The position numbers and the translations under genes were made by a program. This document shows positions 53,093 to 64,000 of a DNA stretch of 64,000 bases, in pieces; the stretch's first letter is position 1, and each line of letters starts with the position of its first letter. This DNA comes from Antitrichia curtipendula (lineage: Eukaryota; Streptophyta; Bryopsida; Hypnales; Leucodontaceae): NCBI GenBank assembly GCA_951230915.1, contig OX579633.1:52218029-52282028 (forward strand), written 5' to 3'. The notes under the pieces were generated by a model. That model did not search any database. It was given only the letters and a program-made list of their open reading frames with translations, and had not been told where the DNA came from.

Positions 53093-56000
53093 GGGCCCTA
53101 TCTAAGAAAGGTGATGTTTCCCACATTGGGAACTTTGGTGTCATTGAGGAACTCTAGGGATCAAACTTGTTATGAATTTAAAAATTAGAAAATTATTTTT
53201 GATTTGATTTTATTCTATTGTGGCAATGGCACAGAGTGCACTAATAATAGTAAAATCTTCATTATGATAGATTTATAAACTCTTAAACTCATATGCAACA
53301 ATTTTTTTGTGTATTCTAATATATGATTTTGATTAAATATCTGAAGTGTGCTTGAAAACACAGAAGACCTTTCAGAAATTAAAAAATTGTTAATATTTAT
53401 TATGTTAAAAAAACTTGTATAAATGAAAGGGTACTAAAGTGGGATCCAAATTTGTATAAATGAAAGGATACGAAAAAAAACATCAAAATAGTCAAGGCTT
53501 GAAATTATAGAACTCTAGTAGCGAGGCTTTCAAATTTTCAATACTTTTAGTCACATACCTCAAACATAATGAACCATATATGTCTATGTTTAAAAAAATA
53601 CACAAATAAATTCTTACCTAACCATTATCATTGCAATGAAGCTTTATCAAACCATAAGCTTGCCAAAAACGAGGTCGAAAATAAATCAAGTACAGATCAT
53701 ATGAAAGCTAAGAAATCAATGACTATTATATTTTTCATTACACTCACCTAAATTGTTCACCAAAAGTAGTTATAGTATTTTCTAACATGAATGGCCTAAA
53801 AAGTCAATTGTAACAATGAATTCACATTGAAAGTTGGAAGTTCTTAATGGAGTCACTAATCACTTCACTATTGTCAAGTAAGACATGCATTGAAACCAAA
53901 ATCTCACAAACTGAAAAAAAACAAAAAAAACATATTCATTATGGGTCATCTAACTACAATGTATTGTTTTACCTTATACTACTATGGGAATGTGTGGAAA
54001 GAATTTCAAAAACTTTGACAACACGGGTTGAAAGATTATGACATTTGAAGTTAGAAGAATTTTTTTTCCGACCTTTTCCGACAAGGCCAACAAACTTTAA
54101 TTCCTTTTAGAGTGAGATTTTTACACTATACATGATTACCTTTTGGGATATTTGCATCTTGTATCATAAAAATTACATATCTACCAATTTCAAAATTATA
54201 GGTGGGATTTTGCTCATGCTGCTTGAAGCTACCCATATTGCCCCAAAAGTTTAGGGCAACATAACTTTTGATCCAAGCACCCAATCAAAAAATAAATTAC
54301 ATTTCCAATTAGGAGTAACATTTTTACATCTTGTGTCAAAATGTGAAGAAAATCCGTTAAAAAATTACTTCATAGACACCTACCTAAGATCACTTGCATA
54401 CATTCAATAATCATTTGGTCTTTTAGAGGTTAATAAACTAAAATTTATATATTTTTCTACTAGAACTCTACTCTTCTCCGCACTACTCTATTGATGAACA
54501 ACTAAAGATTCTGAAGTTTTGAAATGTCAAAATCATAAATTCATGAAAGCTATAAACTTCTAAAATTTCCAAATTTAGAATTTGCAATCTTTAATATTTT
54601 CATTTTTCATTTGTAGATTTTATTATTATACAACATTAAAATTTATTTGTTATTAATTTTTATTTATTTATAATTAAATGAATTTAAAAAAAATCATGAT
54701 GTTGCAAAAGAAAAGGCTCCATTCTAATAGGAAGGACCTCAAACAATTATGTCTTATTGCATCTTAGATGCAACAATGCTAGTGTGTGAGCCTTGAGCCA
54801 TCTATAAGTAGATATTCTGCAACCACTGAAGGTGCTTATAAAATAAATACATATTATATAGGTATCTATAACATAAGTATACTATGATCATGGAAGGATT
54901 CTATAATATAGATGTATAGTTTTCTAGGTTCATAGGCTCATGCTCATAGGCTCACATAATAACAACCCTCATTAAACAAGATAGCATACTAGTATTCATT
55001 TCACTTTGGATACTAGTATTTTACAATCTATAATTGGTCAAAGTGCATGGAAGTTTTTTTGCCGTGAATCAAACCACAAGAAAAAAAAGCTTGTACATCC
55101 TTCCTCATAGAGAGCTTTCCAACAATACCAAAAACATGACCGTGAATGCATTATCCAAGAAATCTCACCATAACAAACAAAACAAAACAAAAAAATAGCC
55201 TAACTTAAGGTATGGATATAAATCAATATTACCTAAATTTCATCAATGAGGTCATTAAGGAAGGATCTTTTTTTGAAGATGAATATGAAATCACTTAGAT
55301 GAAACATTACTCTAAGATACTCTACACATCATCAAAAATATGAACTCTAAGGTGCTTGTAGGTTAAACTTTTTGGCCCTACGAGCCCCCAAAGTAGTTGT
55401 AGAATAATGTAAAGACAAATAAGTAAAAAATCTAAGAAGATCTTAGAGTTTGATTAGAGAGGGAGGTTCCTAGTTTTTTTTGGTAGATCATCATTTGTAA
55501 AAGTCTACCTTGGAAAATATGTATGCATGTAGAAGTTGCACAAGTTAATATGTAATTATGTGAAGAAGTCACCATATAGTACATAGAAAGAAGTGCAAAA
55601 GATGCAAGATGTATGAACCATGTGTAGACCAAAAAGGAACAACAAACAAATTGAGGTGCACTTTAGAGTGAACAATAATAAAATAATTTTATTTGACCTG
55701 CCACTATAGCAAAAGAAGAGGATCCAAAGAAATATGATGTCTCCATTTTCTACAAGAACCCTATGTGCATAATCAAAGTTTTTGAATAAATTTATGATGT
55801 TTTCCTATCCATCTTAGGGTTGTCTATCTTGACATGACTAGGAGGCTTTATATTGTGATGACACATCATGTTACATTACGCTAGACATTACGACACACTA
55901 GAATCTTAACAACCCTAACCCTAACCCCTAAATTCTATAAAAAATTGGACTTTTCTTCACTATTTTTTGACAATTATGGATGGAAAATCAAATGTATCAT

Positions 56001-57691
56001 TACTATTCAACATATTAACTTAATGTATGTCATTCTTTCTAAAGAATTTTATGATATTTCAAATTGTTATAATATTTCATGATGATGGACGTTGAGGTTG
56101 GATCTTGACTTTTTGTCGCTGTCACGTCCGGCCAGACTTGACATGACAGTGACAATCCTAATCCATCTATTCCCAATATGGTACTTGCAACCTATAACTT
56201 TGTTGTTGTAAGCTTTGATGAATCAAAAACATTACCTGCAAGAACTTATAGGCATTTACAAATAAATTTTTTTATTTATCCAAAATTTAGTTGTTTCATA
56301 TATGCATATATGCTCATATTTCTTGGGCAATCATAGTAGAACATAGATTGTGTAGATTAGAAAAACCAAACTACAAGCTTGGAGAAGTCACTAGCTTAGA
56401 GGTTTAGTATATATATTAGATCGAAGGATATTTTATAGAGGGCTATTTATCTAATATGTTATAATTTAATATATCCTATTGTTGAAAATAATTCTAAATT
56501 TCCATTTATTATAGTATCTTATATTATTTATAATACACTTTTGAGTCCAATTTTTTGACCCCTATATTAGATTTAAAAATTAAAACTAATAGGTGTTGTA
56601 TGATTTTTTTTCCTATTACTATTTTTTATTCTTTTATTCTTTGTTATTTTGTCCTTCTCTTTCAAACCACTTTTTTAGTTACTGAAAACTAAAGTACAAT
56701 ATGTTTGGATGAATGTACTATGGCCAAACAAATACATTCACAAACTATAAACAATGCACTCTAGTTGTGTCAAATGTTCAACTTACTACTAATCATCTAC
56801 AATATATTCTAATGAATACAATGGATATAATAAGAATATATTAAAGCAAAATTCATGATAGATATTTCAAATTTTAAGTGACTTCAAAGGACTTCACAGA
56901 TAACTCTCAAGGCAACCAAAGCCCTTCATCCAAGGTTCATGGATAATTTGGGACAAATAATGCGTCAATTTTTGTCCATCTCTTTTTAAGGACATTAAAT
57001 ACCCACTCTAAAAAAATCATTTTTTCCCACATATTATTGTCCCCCTATATTTTTTTTACATAAAATCTAATACATGGTATTAAATATAATCCTATTTTAG
57101 TTATAATGTCCTAAAAATAATTATACACATTCTATATTAAATATAATATATTTTTTAAATTTAGGCACAATAAATATATAGTACCCTGTCTTAGATCTCA
57201 TATGGTTTCTAATATGTGCACTACCTGACTTCTCTGGACCTACAAAAAGACCCCACATGACCAACTTAACTAGCTCTGGATCTTTATAGACATGTTTCTC
57301 AAGTCTATGTAGTCCATGTTTCTACCAGTGATGTATTTCAACCCATGTGGTTCTTTTCTATTTGACAACATAACCATTTTGTGTTCATAATCCAAAATGT
57401 CTCATTCTTGCTTGTATCAATTTGTTGAGACATTGTATTTCGATTTTTTTTCTTACATCACAAACAAGATCTATTTATATACTCAGACACTTTGATCTTC
57501 AATTTTTTGCAATGTAGATGGTGGATCACAATCTTTTCTTACACACAACATATCCATCACAAATTCTTCCATTTTGTATAGTGAAATTATGCACATTTGT
57601 CTAAATTTCTTCTAACTAGCAATCTGAAAAGAGATTCCCTTTTATATTTTGTTTACTTAGGCCAAAACTACCTTGGGACCTAAAGAGTTAA
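53093..57691. other. Long AT-rich spacer, no recognised gene
   Basis: Frames are short and low in complexity. Visible repeats are a TTAA-type right end (GGTCTTTTAGAGG before TTAA at 54430-54433), another at 57688-57691 (GGGACCTAAAGAG), an inverted copy of the 14.8-kb repeat at 55080-55200 and CCCTAACCCTAACCCC at 55913-55928. Left borders of the two TTAA elements could not be placed. Confidence 0.45.
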
Positions 57692-57742
57692 GGTGCTTGC
57701 CTCCAAATGCGCCATTGACTCTAAACAACTATATTCACTTTG

Positions 57743-58299
57743 TGTACATCTCCAAAACCAATTATGACATACCTAAAGATTTGGAAAAAACTATTTTAGA
57801 ACCAAACTTTTGTTCCTTCATAACTTTTGCGTACGGTATCCAAATGCCATGTTCTTTGGTGCATTGGAAACTCCTTTCACTTGCCAACAAGAAAATCAAT
57901 GAAATTTTAACTAGTCTAATAATAGTAGTAACTAGGCATAGTAGCAAAATAGTGATGGTTTGGGGGTACCTACCTTAATAGTTTATAGATGTGAAACATT
58001 GCCATTGCCCTCCTCCTAGAATTCAAAATGGTGATGTGATAGTTGTTGCCGGTAAGCCAAGCTTCCTCTGCCACGTATAAGATGGGTACACCCAAAACCG
58101 CCACTTTTTGCTACTGAGACTAGTTACTACTATTAGACTGGTCAAATTTTCATATATTCTTGTTGGCAAGTGAAAGGAGGTTCCAACGCACCAGAGAACG
58201 TGGCATTTGGACATCATATGCAAAAGTTATTAAGGGTCAAAGTTTGTTTCTGAAAGTGCTCCATCCAAATAGGTACATAACTGATTTTCGAAATGTACA
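57743..58299. mobile_element. Fold-back element with arms of about 230 bp
   Basis: Left arm 57743-57977 and right arm 58078-58299 are reverse complements with moderate divergence: CATAACTTTTGCGTACGGTATCC, TCCTTTCACTTGCCAACAAGAA and TCTAATAATAGTAGTAACTAG pair with their complements. The loop is about 100 bp. A single-arm relative is at 42510-42730. The frame 57673-57978 lies in the arm and is not a gene. Confidence 0.8.
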
Positions 58300-59005
58300 G
58301 AGCCTGTAGATGGCGCTTTAAGGTCAGGTGCCATTTCGGGGGTGCCTACCTTAGGTGATTTTGAGTCAGGTGTTATTTTCAGTACTAGCCCATCTGTGTT
58401 CCCTGGTTTTTATGACAGGATAAAGTTGATGCTTTTGATTTAAAAACATGAGGTACATATGTTGTCAAAGTTAGATACCTTGTACCGCGGGAGCATTGTG
58501 GATGCTCTTGGATATTGTCCGTAAAATTTTTCACAATGTCGAATTGATACAACTTACAATGATTGAGCTAACATGGAAATTGCGGAAGGGAGAGTCAATT
58601 GTACTAGCAATACTGCAGAGCTTATCTTGCCTACTGTAGGCTTACCCTTCTGTATTTCTGTAAGGTTATTTATTGACTTTAGGTTTCCACTTTTGCGGCA
58701 TGTCAAAGCTATAAACATTTTAATTTTATAATTCAACTTTTTTTTTAGTTTTCAAAGCAAGGGTACAACTTATTATTCCACTGCACAAGGTACAGATTAC
58801 CCTTTTTCACTTTTGTTTTCCATCTCGGGTCCTTCTGGCAACAGGCTTCACTTGTACGTACTGAATGCAGTCTTATCAGTGTCCAAATCAGTGATTTGAA
58901 CAGAAGAAATTTGAGAAATTTCTTCTGCTATTAAGCTTAGAAGCTTTTGCAAAATTGCAGAAGTCTGCAATTTTTTGGTCCACACATTTAGGGCCTCCTC
59001 CGGCG

Positions 59006-59116
59006 GAGTTGGGGTCGGTGAAGCCCGTTGATCAGCGGTGGAATGGGAGTTCCACAAAAGCCGGACTCCCATTCCACCGCTAATTGCAATTGGTGGGCTT
59101 CATGGCCCCCCAACTC
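59006..59116. repeat. Hairpin-forming inverted repeat with perfect 16-bp core
   Basis: GCGGTGGAATGGGAGT and ACTCCCATTCCACCGC flank a 14-base loop. Outside these, GAAGCCC/GGGCTTC and GAGTTGGGG/CCCCAACTC continue the pairing to 59006 and 59116 with small internal differences. It may be an insertion or a structured RNA if transcribed. Confidence 0.75.
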
Positions 59117-59224
59117 CACATGAAAGCATGCCTTTACCTCACAATTTGTGTGTGGACTCATTCAAGGGCACTTCACACAACGTCCCAAATTCCAACTCTT
59201 GAAGTCCTAGAGCAAGGTCATATT

Positions 59225-59538
59225 GAAAGGTACAAGGTCCGCAAAGCACTCCTGCAAGGGTTGGAAATTAGTTTGAGGAGGTTAGACTTTTTGAAAAGAA
59301 ATCGGTAAATTTTTCTTGAAAGACAAATGGAATTTGCATTGTATCCAAGTTGTTTCATATTTTTGGAGCTTTGAGGAATTAGTTATGAATTTTTAAAGTT
59401 GAAATGCAGTGGTCATGAAAAGCATTCATAATTTGAAATGTACATCATTTGTATATTGCAAGTGCAATGAAAAAGCAAAATGTACCTTTGTGTTCGAGGT
59501 TGCTTTTAGAGCCCAAGTGCTTTATGGACCTCCTATCT
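59225..59538 (+). mobile_element. Diverged TA-MITE copy 5 (left border approximate)
   Basis: GGAGCTTTGAGGAATTAGTTATGAATTTT, GAAATGTACATCATTTGTA and the end GGACCTCCTATCT followed by TA match the 316-326 bp MITE family. The left end has decayed. Confidence 0.65.
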
Positions 59539-59540
59539 TA

Positions 59541-61641
59541 GAAGGTGAATAGAAAATATTACTTGTCAGACTTTGGCCTTCACAATGTGAAGGCCAAGTC
59601 CCAATTCCAAGTCTCACACCTTCACCAACCATTTTATTTACTCCAATTTCTGAAATTGCGCTCTTTTACCTTGATTAATAATAAATCCAAGAAGAAAACA
59701 CATTTTTGTTGTTCTTGTTTTCTTCATGGCAATGAAACATATCATTGTTGGCATTTTGGCATTGCAAAAACTTGCTATGCACCAACATAATGTTGAAATG
59801 ATAATGGCCATTTTTATTGTTGAAAGTAGGAGGCTTCATTCACCAAGGACAATTTGGTCATTTTCGAGGCCCCAGTGGATGTTCTAAGCATTGTAGCTTT
59901 TCGGATTTGTAGCTTCTCAAATTTTTAATTATTTGTCTAATGGCTATGCATGTGTAAATAGAGTCAATTTGTTGTTCCATTTACATTGTTGTGTGTTAAA
60001 TAGTGATAAGTTACATTGCAAGTCCAATAGATGTTGGTTGGATATGAAATAGTGCTAATTGAGTATACCATAAGCGAGTCAAGAAAATTTAGTGTTGTTT
60101 CAAGTGAAGAGTTGTCTTAAAGAAAATGACATCTGAATTGACACATCCAAATTGATTAATTGTGTCCGAATTGACCAAAAATGTTTGAATTAATAAAAAA
60201 AAAATGTCCAAATTGACATGTCCAAATTGAAAAAATTAATCTAAATTGACACTACTCTCTTATAGAGCTTCTATTATAAGTCCATATGACTATTCATTTT
60301 TTACCTCATTGCATACAAGTAGTATGGCTCACATTGGCAAATTGTGCTTGTAAATCTTCAATTGTAATGTATATTCAATTTACTGCAATCAGCTTGTCTA
60401 ATTGTACAAGTGTGTGCATCTATGAGAATTTTGGCTCATATTGAGTTGTTGTTGTGAAACAAAAAATCACTGATTGTTTGTGCATCATCATTGTGCATGA
60501 GTCACCGAAAGTAGTGAGAGATAAATTTATCTAATTGTTTGAAGTGTGAGATCAATCGATCGAGTTGATCAATTCAAATTTGTACAAGTACTAAGGTAAA
60601 CTACTATATTTTAGACCAAATGGGAGCAAGCCCATTGTGGGCTAAATTATATTAGTGGAAAATATTTCAAAATTTGGATGTATACCACTAATATAATTTA
60701 GCCCACAATGGATTTGCTCCACTTAATTTTTACACAACATTCTTTGCAAACATATTCACTTCAATTATGTAATTTGACATAGCAAAGATAATTCAACCTA
60801 TACAAACAATTTGACTATGATTTACGAATCTCTACTCATTGGCAATTTCTATAGCAATTTGTCCTTCACACTCAAACATAAAGAAAATTGAGGTACCCCA
60901 TTACAAACCAAATGGTCAGTTTGAATAAGCTGAATTCAAAATAAGTTATATTTGAGTACTTTTGTTTGTTGAGTTGTTTTAAAATGTAAATATGCGCTTA
61001 AGATGGTTTAATAACTTATTTGTGCATGTTGTAACTATCATTATGTAAAAGTATGGCCACGCCGAGACTCTGTCAAGAAGGATCAATTTTTGCACAGATC
61101 CCAAATCCAATAACTTCTAGGTCACAATTACACCGCACAATTTTCAAAACTTTTTTCTTTGCTTATTTGAAAAACTTATATAGCAATTGTTTAGATTGGT
61201 GAGAGGCTTTATTAAATTGGAAGTTCAGGGTGTTAGTTTTGGCTTATTCTTTTCTGATTTTGCAGTTTGAATTTACACTTGTGAGGATAGGAGGGTAGGA
61301 GCATTGTTAAGCTTGTTGTTCACAATGACCGTTGTTTCCTTTTTTGATAGAGGTTGTAGTGATGCACTTGGAATGCAATTTTTGTGGAAGGTCTCACCTT
61401 TTTGTTCTAGCTTTGTAGATTTGAGTTTTTTGGAGACGGTTTACACCCACATTCCCCCAAAAGTTGTGAGTGGTTTAGAATATTCTTCATCATAAGTGCT
61501 TGCAAAAGTGAAGAAAATTGCACATTAGAAGGAATGATTGCAGAAAAAGTGTTGTCTCCAACTCCAACTGTGGTGTGCTCTTTGTTGCTAGGATTTCAAG
61601 TATTCAATGCTAATTTGTTTCTGCCAATGCCGCTTTGCTCT
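59541..61641. other. AT-rich spacer with one short hairpin, no recognised gene
   Basis: No gene-like frame. An inverted repeat with arms 60622-60658 and 60685-60719 (CCATTGTGGGCTAAATTATA and its complement) is the only clear structure and may be a small MITE. Confidence 0.5.
60622..60719. repeat. Inverted repeat with arms of about 36 bp, possible MITE
   Basis: ATTGTGGGCTAAATTATATT...AGTGG and its complement are near-perfect, separated by 26 bases. No clear target duplication. Confidence 0.75.
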
Positions 61642-61929
61642 AATCACTACAACAAAACCAGTGTTTTATGACTGCAATGAGTCGTAAAATCAAAAAATAT
61701 GACTGGTTGCAGAAATCACTGTAGATGACTGCAACATGACTGATATGAGTCCTTACCGACGAGTCGCTTCGGACATCAGTCATATTGGCAGTCATATTTT
61801 TTAGGGGGTATAATTATCCATAATTAGTTGTATTTTGCCAACAAGGCGTATACTTTGACTGTCTTTGAGGGCTTGATTTTTTTTTGAGTTGCCCGGGCAA
61901 ATAAAAATAAATCCTACGTGGAATGTGAT

Positions 61930-62225
61930 TCCATGTAGTCATGATTTTTGTTGACGTGGAATATGGCTGCGATCAGTTATATTTTGGCTGACGTGGAATA
62001 TGACTGCGGTCAGTCATATTTTGGCTGACGTGGAATATGACTGCGGTCAGTCATATTTTGGCTGACGTGGAATATGACTGTGGTTAGTCATATTTTGGCT
62101 AATGTGGCATATGACTTTGTACAGTTATATTTTTTGTAGATGTGGAATATGACTCTTATTAGTCATATTTTTGAATGATGTGAAATATGACTCTTATGAA
62201 TCATATTTTGGTTGATGTAGTAGTT
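61930..62225. repeat. 37-bp palindromic subterminal array of the CACTA element
   Basis: Units start at 61987, 62024 and 62061, exactly 37 bp apart, with diverged units on either side (about eight in all). Each contains AATATGACTG-CGGT-CAGTCATATT, a palindrome, plus TTGGCTGACGTGGA. In CACTA elements such subterminal motifs bind the transposase accessory protein; that role is inferred here. Confidence 0.85.
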
Positions 62226-62679
62226 CATATGGATGTCATTGGTAGTTTATGACTAATTGCAGTCATATTTTAGAAAATACATAGTCATGTTTTGGAAAAG
62301 ACTCCATGTAGTTAAAAATGAATACATATGATTTTAGAGATATATAAAAGCTAATCATATTGGAAAGGGAGAATGTAATAAGGAAAGCAACTCTCGTCAT
62401 TGACATTTATTAGTCACCAATACAAAACATATATACCACAATGAATCATTCACAAAATTCAATAAGGCCTATATTCCTTACAATAATGTAAAGATGGCTC
62501 TATTGGGTTGCAAATAGCCTCCAATGACTTTGTTTCAACTTTTGGTGCTTGCATAAACTATTAAAGAAATAGGAGGTTAATTTTTAGTGAATGAACGACA
62601 AAGCTCAACCTTCAAAGGCTTACAACAGAACAAAATATGTAGCTTAAGTTTAGGGTAGAAAAAATAAGAATGGTGATGG

Positions 62680-63130
62680 AAAAAACAAGAAGAAAAAATA
62701 GACAAGTACTAAGAGATAACAACAAGTAAAAGTTAAGATGCAACAACTAAGACACAATAAAAAACAAGAAACAATAACTAGGACACAACAAGAAAGAAGA
62801 AGCAACAACTAAGACACAACAAGAAACAACAAGAAACAAGAGTTAAGATGCAACAAGAAGCAAGAGTTAAGGTGCAACAAGAAGCAAGAGTTAAGGTGCA
62901 ACAAGAAGCAAGAATTAAAAAGCAACAAGAAAAAACAAAAAATAAGAACTAAGAAGAAGAAAGAGTTAAAATGCTAAAGAAAGAAAGAGTTTAGATGCAA
63001 CAACAAGAAACAAAAAACATGATTAAAACTAAGAAACAACAAGAAAGAAGAGTTAAGATGCAACAAAAGACAACAACTAAGAAGCAAAAAATAAGAAGCA
63101 ATAACAAGTATGAGCTAAGAGACAATAAAA
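62680..63130. repeat. Purine-rich array inside the CACTA element
   Basis: Irregular repeats of AACAAGAAACAAGAGTTAAGATGC over about 450 bp make the + strand almost pyrimidine-poor. No open coding region of interest. Confidence 0.85.
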
Positions 63131-63154
63131 GGCAAGGAAGAAGGGCCAAAAGAA

Positions 63155-63365
63155 GTGGCGGCTAGGGCTTCAAGACCCTAAAAAGTGGTGGCTAGAGTTT
63201 CATAACCCTAAAAGGTGGCGGCTAGGGTTTCAAAACCCTAAAAAATGGTGACTAGGGTTTCAAAACCTTATAAAAGTGACGGCTAGGATTTTAAAATCCT
63301 AAAAAAGTGGTGACTAGGTTTCAAAATCCTAAAATATAGGTGAGTAGGATTTCGAAATCTTAAAT
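63155..63365. repeat. 30-bp repeat GTGGCGGCTAGGGTTTCAAAACCCTAAAAA, about seven copies
   Basis: Units start at 63155, 63185, 63215 and 63245, 30 bp apart, then become degenerate. Each holds the inverted repeat TAGGGTTT-CA-AAACCCTA, which includes a plant telo-box-like AAACCCTA. Confidence 0.85.
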
Positions 63366-64000
63366 AATAGCTTGTTCAATTTTTTTTTGAATTGCCCGTA
63401 TTTTTCTTGGGTTGCCCAAAACAAAAAAAATGTCACTACCATGGAAATATGACTAACAATATGACTGACAATATGACTTGGCATTCCCCAAAAATGTTTC
63501 CTACGTTCCCTTTGAAGTACTTTGGTGTTCATAATGGTCGTATAGTGTATACTTGTGAAGTAGAAGGCCCAAAAATGACTGACAGTCATATTTTGCAGTC
63601 ATATTTTTCCTCAAGGTGTTGGCCTTCAAGAATATGACTGCAACTAGTCGTCAGTCATCCTCAGTCATATTTTTACAGTCATAAAATATCCATTTTCTTG
63701 TAGTGAATACTAATTTATTCTTGTTAATACTGCTCAAGTCTATAAATTCTATGGGTTTGGTTTTGAAGAAATTTGTGTTTGTACAAAGAAGGATTCACAA
63801 TCCTTTGCATTGGGATTAGGGTTTAGAATTCCACACAACTAGTGGCGTGATTTTGTCTCCCTACCTATAGGTGCTATCCAATTCTCTACATCAATTACAA
63901 TGGCCTTCTTTGATGACCTTGCATATATTGTCATTTTTTTTGCATTGTTCTTACTTCTACTTAATTCATAGAGATTGCTCACACTAAAATGAAGAACAAC

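Larger units (their letters stand above)
61645..63705. mobile_element. 2.06-kb non-autonomous CACTA-type transposon
   Basis: It begins CACTACAACAAAACCAGTG and ends ATCCATTTTCTTGTAGTG, imperfect terminal repeats with the CACTA signature. AAT flanks both sides (61642-61644, 63706-63708), a 3-bp target duplication. Just inside each end are short direct and inverted copies of ATATGACTG/CAGTCATAT, the subterminal repeats typical of this superfamily. The interior has three repeat arrays and no transposase frame, so it would depend on an autonomous relative elsewhere. Confidence 0.9.

Noticed and set aside
61645..63705. CRISPR-like array because of regularly spaced repeats (37 and 30 bp)
   Set aside because: Units are directly tandem without unique spacers and lie inside a eukaryotic CACTA-type transposon.

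Overview
The window looks like a stretch of nuclear DNA from a land plant. The evidence is two spliced genes with GT-AG introns whose products belong to plant families (a CYP704-type cytochrome P450 and the U1-zinc-finger/OCRE splicing factor ZOP1), plus one intact plant-type CDPK-like kinase frame. I cannot fix the lineage from sequence alone. The AT-rich, repeat-loaded intergenic DNA and the short introns would suit a seed-free plant such as a bryophyte, but that is inference.

Layout. At 0.4-1.2 kb lies an intronless kinase-domain gene, preceded by a 56-bp tandem repeat. From 1.2 to 8.2 kb there is repeat DNA: an 865-bp fold-back element, a TTAA-flanked element, and a 326-bp MITE sitting in one half of a tandem duplication whose other half preserves the empty site. 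From 8.2 to 13.0 kb is a GC-richer island with a seven-exon P450 gene (10284-13035, + strand). From 19.8 to 22.8 kb is a five-exon ZOP1 gene (19778-22771, + strand) whose first coding exon is only nine bases. A possible first exon of a divergent gene sits 94 bp upstream on the minus strand. I find no further convincing protein gene from 22.8 to 64 kb.

The rest is dominated by mobile elements. The main theme is a set of elements bounded by TTAA, with ends like CCCCTAAAG...CTTTAGGGG. They fall into several internal-sequence families: about 930 bp (family 1), about 920 bp with 580-bp derivatives (family 2), about 645 bp (family 3), about 220 bp (family 4) and small relatives. They occur singly, nested up to three deep, or joined end to end through one shared TTAA. 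One carries a 5'-truncated LINE with target-site duplication and poly(A); another carries a 111-bp CACTA miniature. A 2.06-kb non-autonomous CACTA-type element with three internal repeat arrays lies at 61.6-63.7 kb. Five copies of a TA-flanked MITE of about 320 bp, a 443-bp MITE with 26-bp terminal repeats, a 193-bp MITE inside a ZOP1 intron, and two more large fold-back elements complete the picture.

The three genes are not functionally clustered: a signalling kinase, a probable fatty-acid hydroxylase and a splicing/silencing factor. The best candidate for something undescribed is the TTAA-element complex: piggyBac-like termini and target choice in a plant genome, with repeated insertion at the TTAA of earlier copies.
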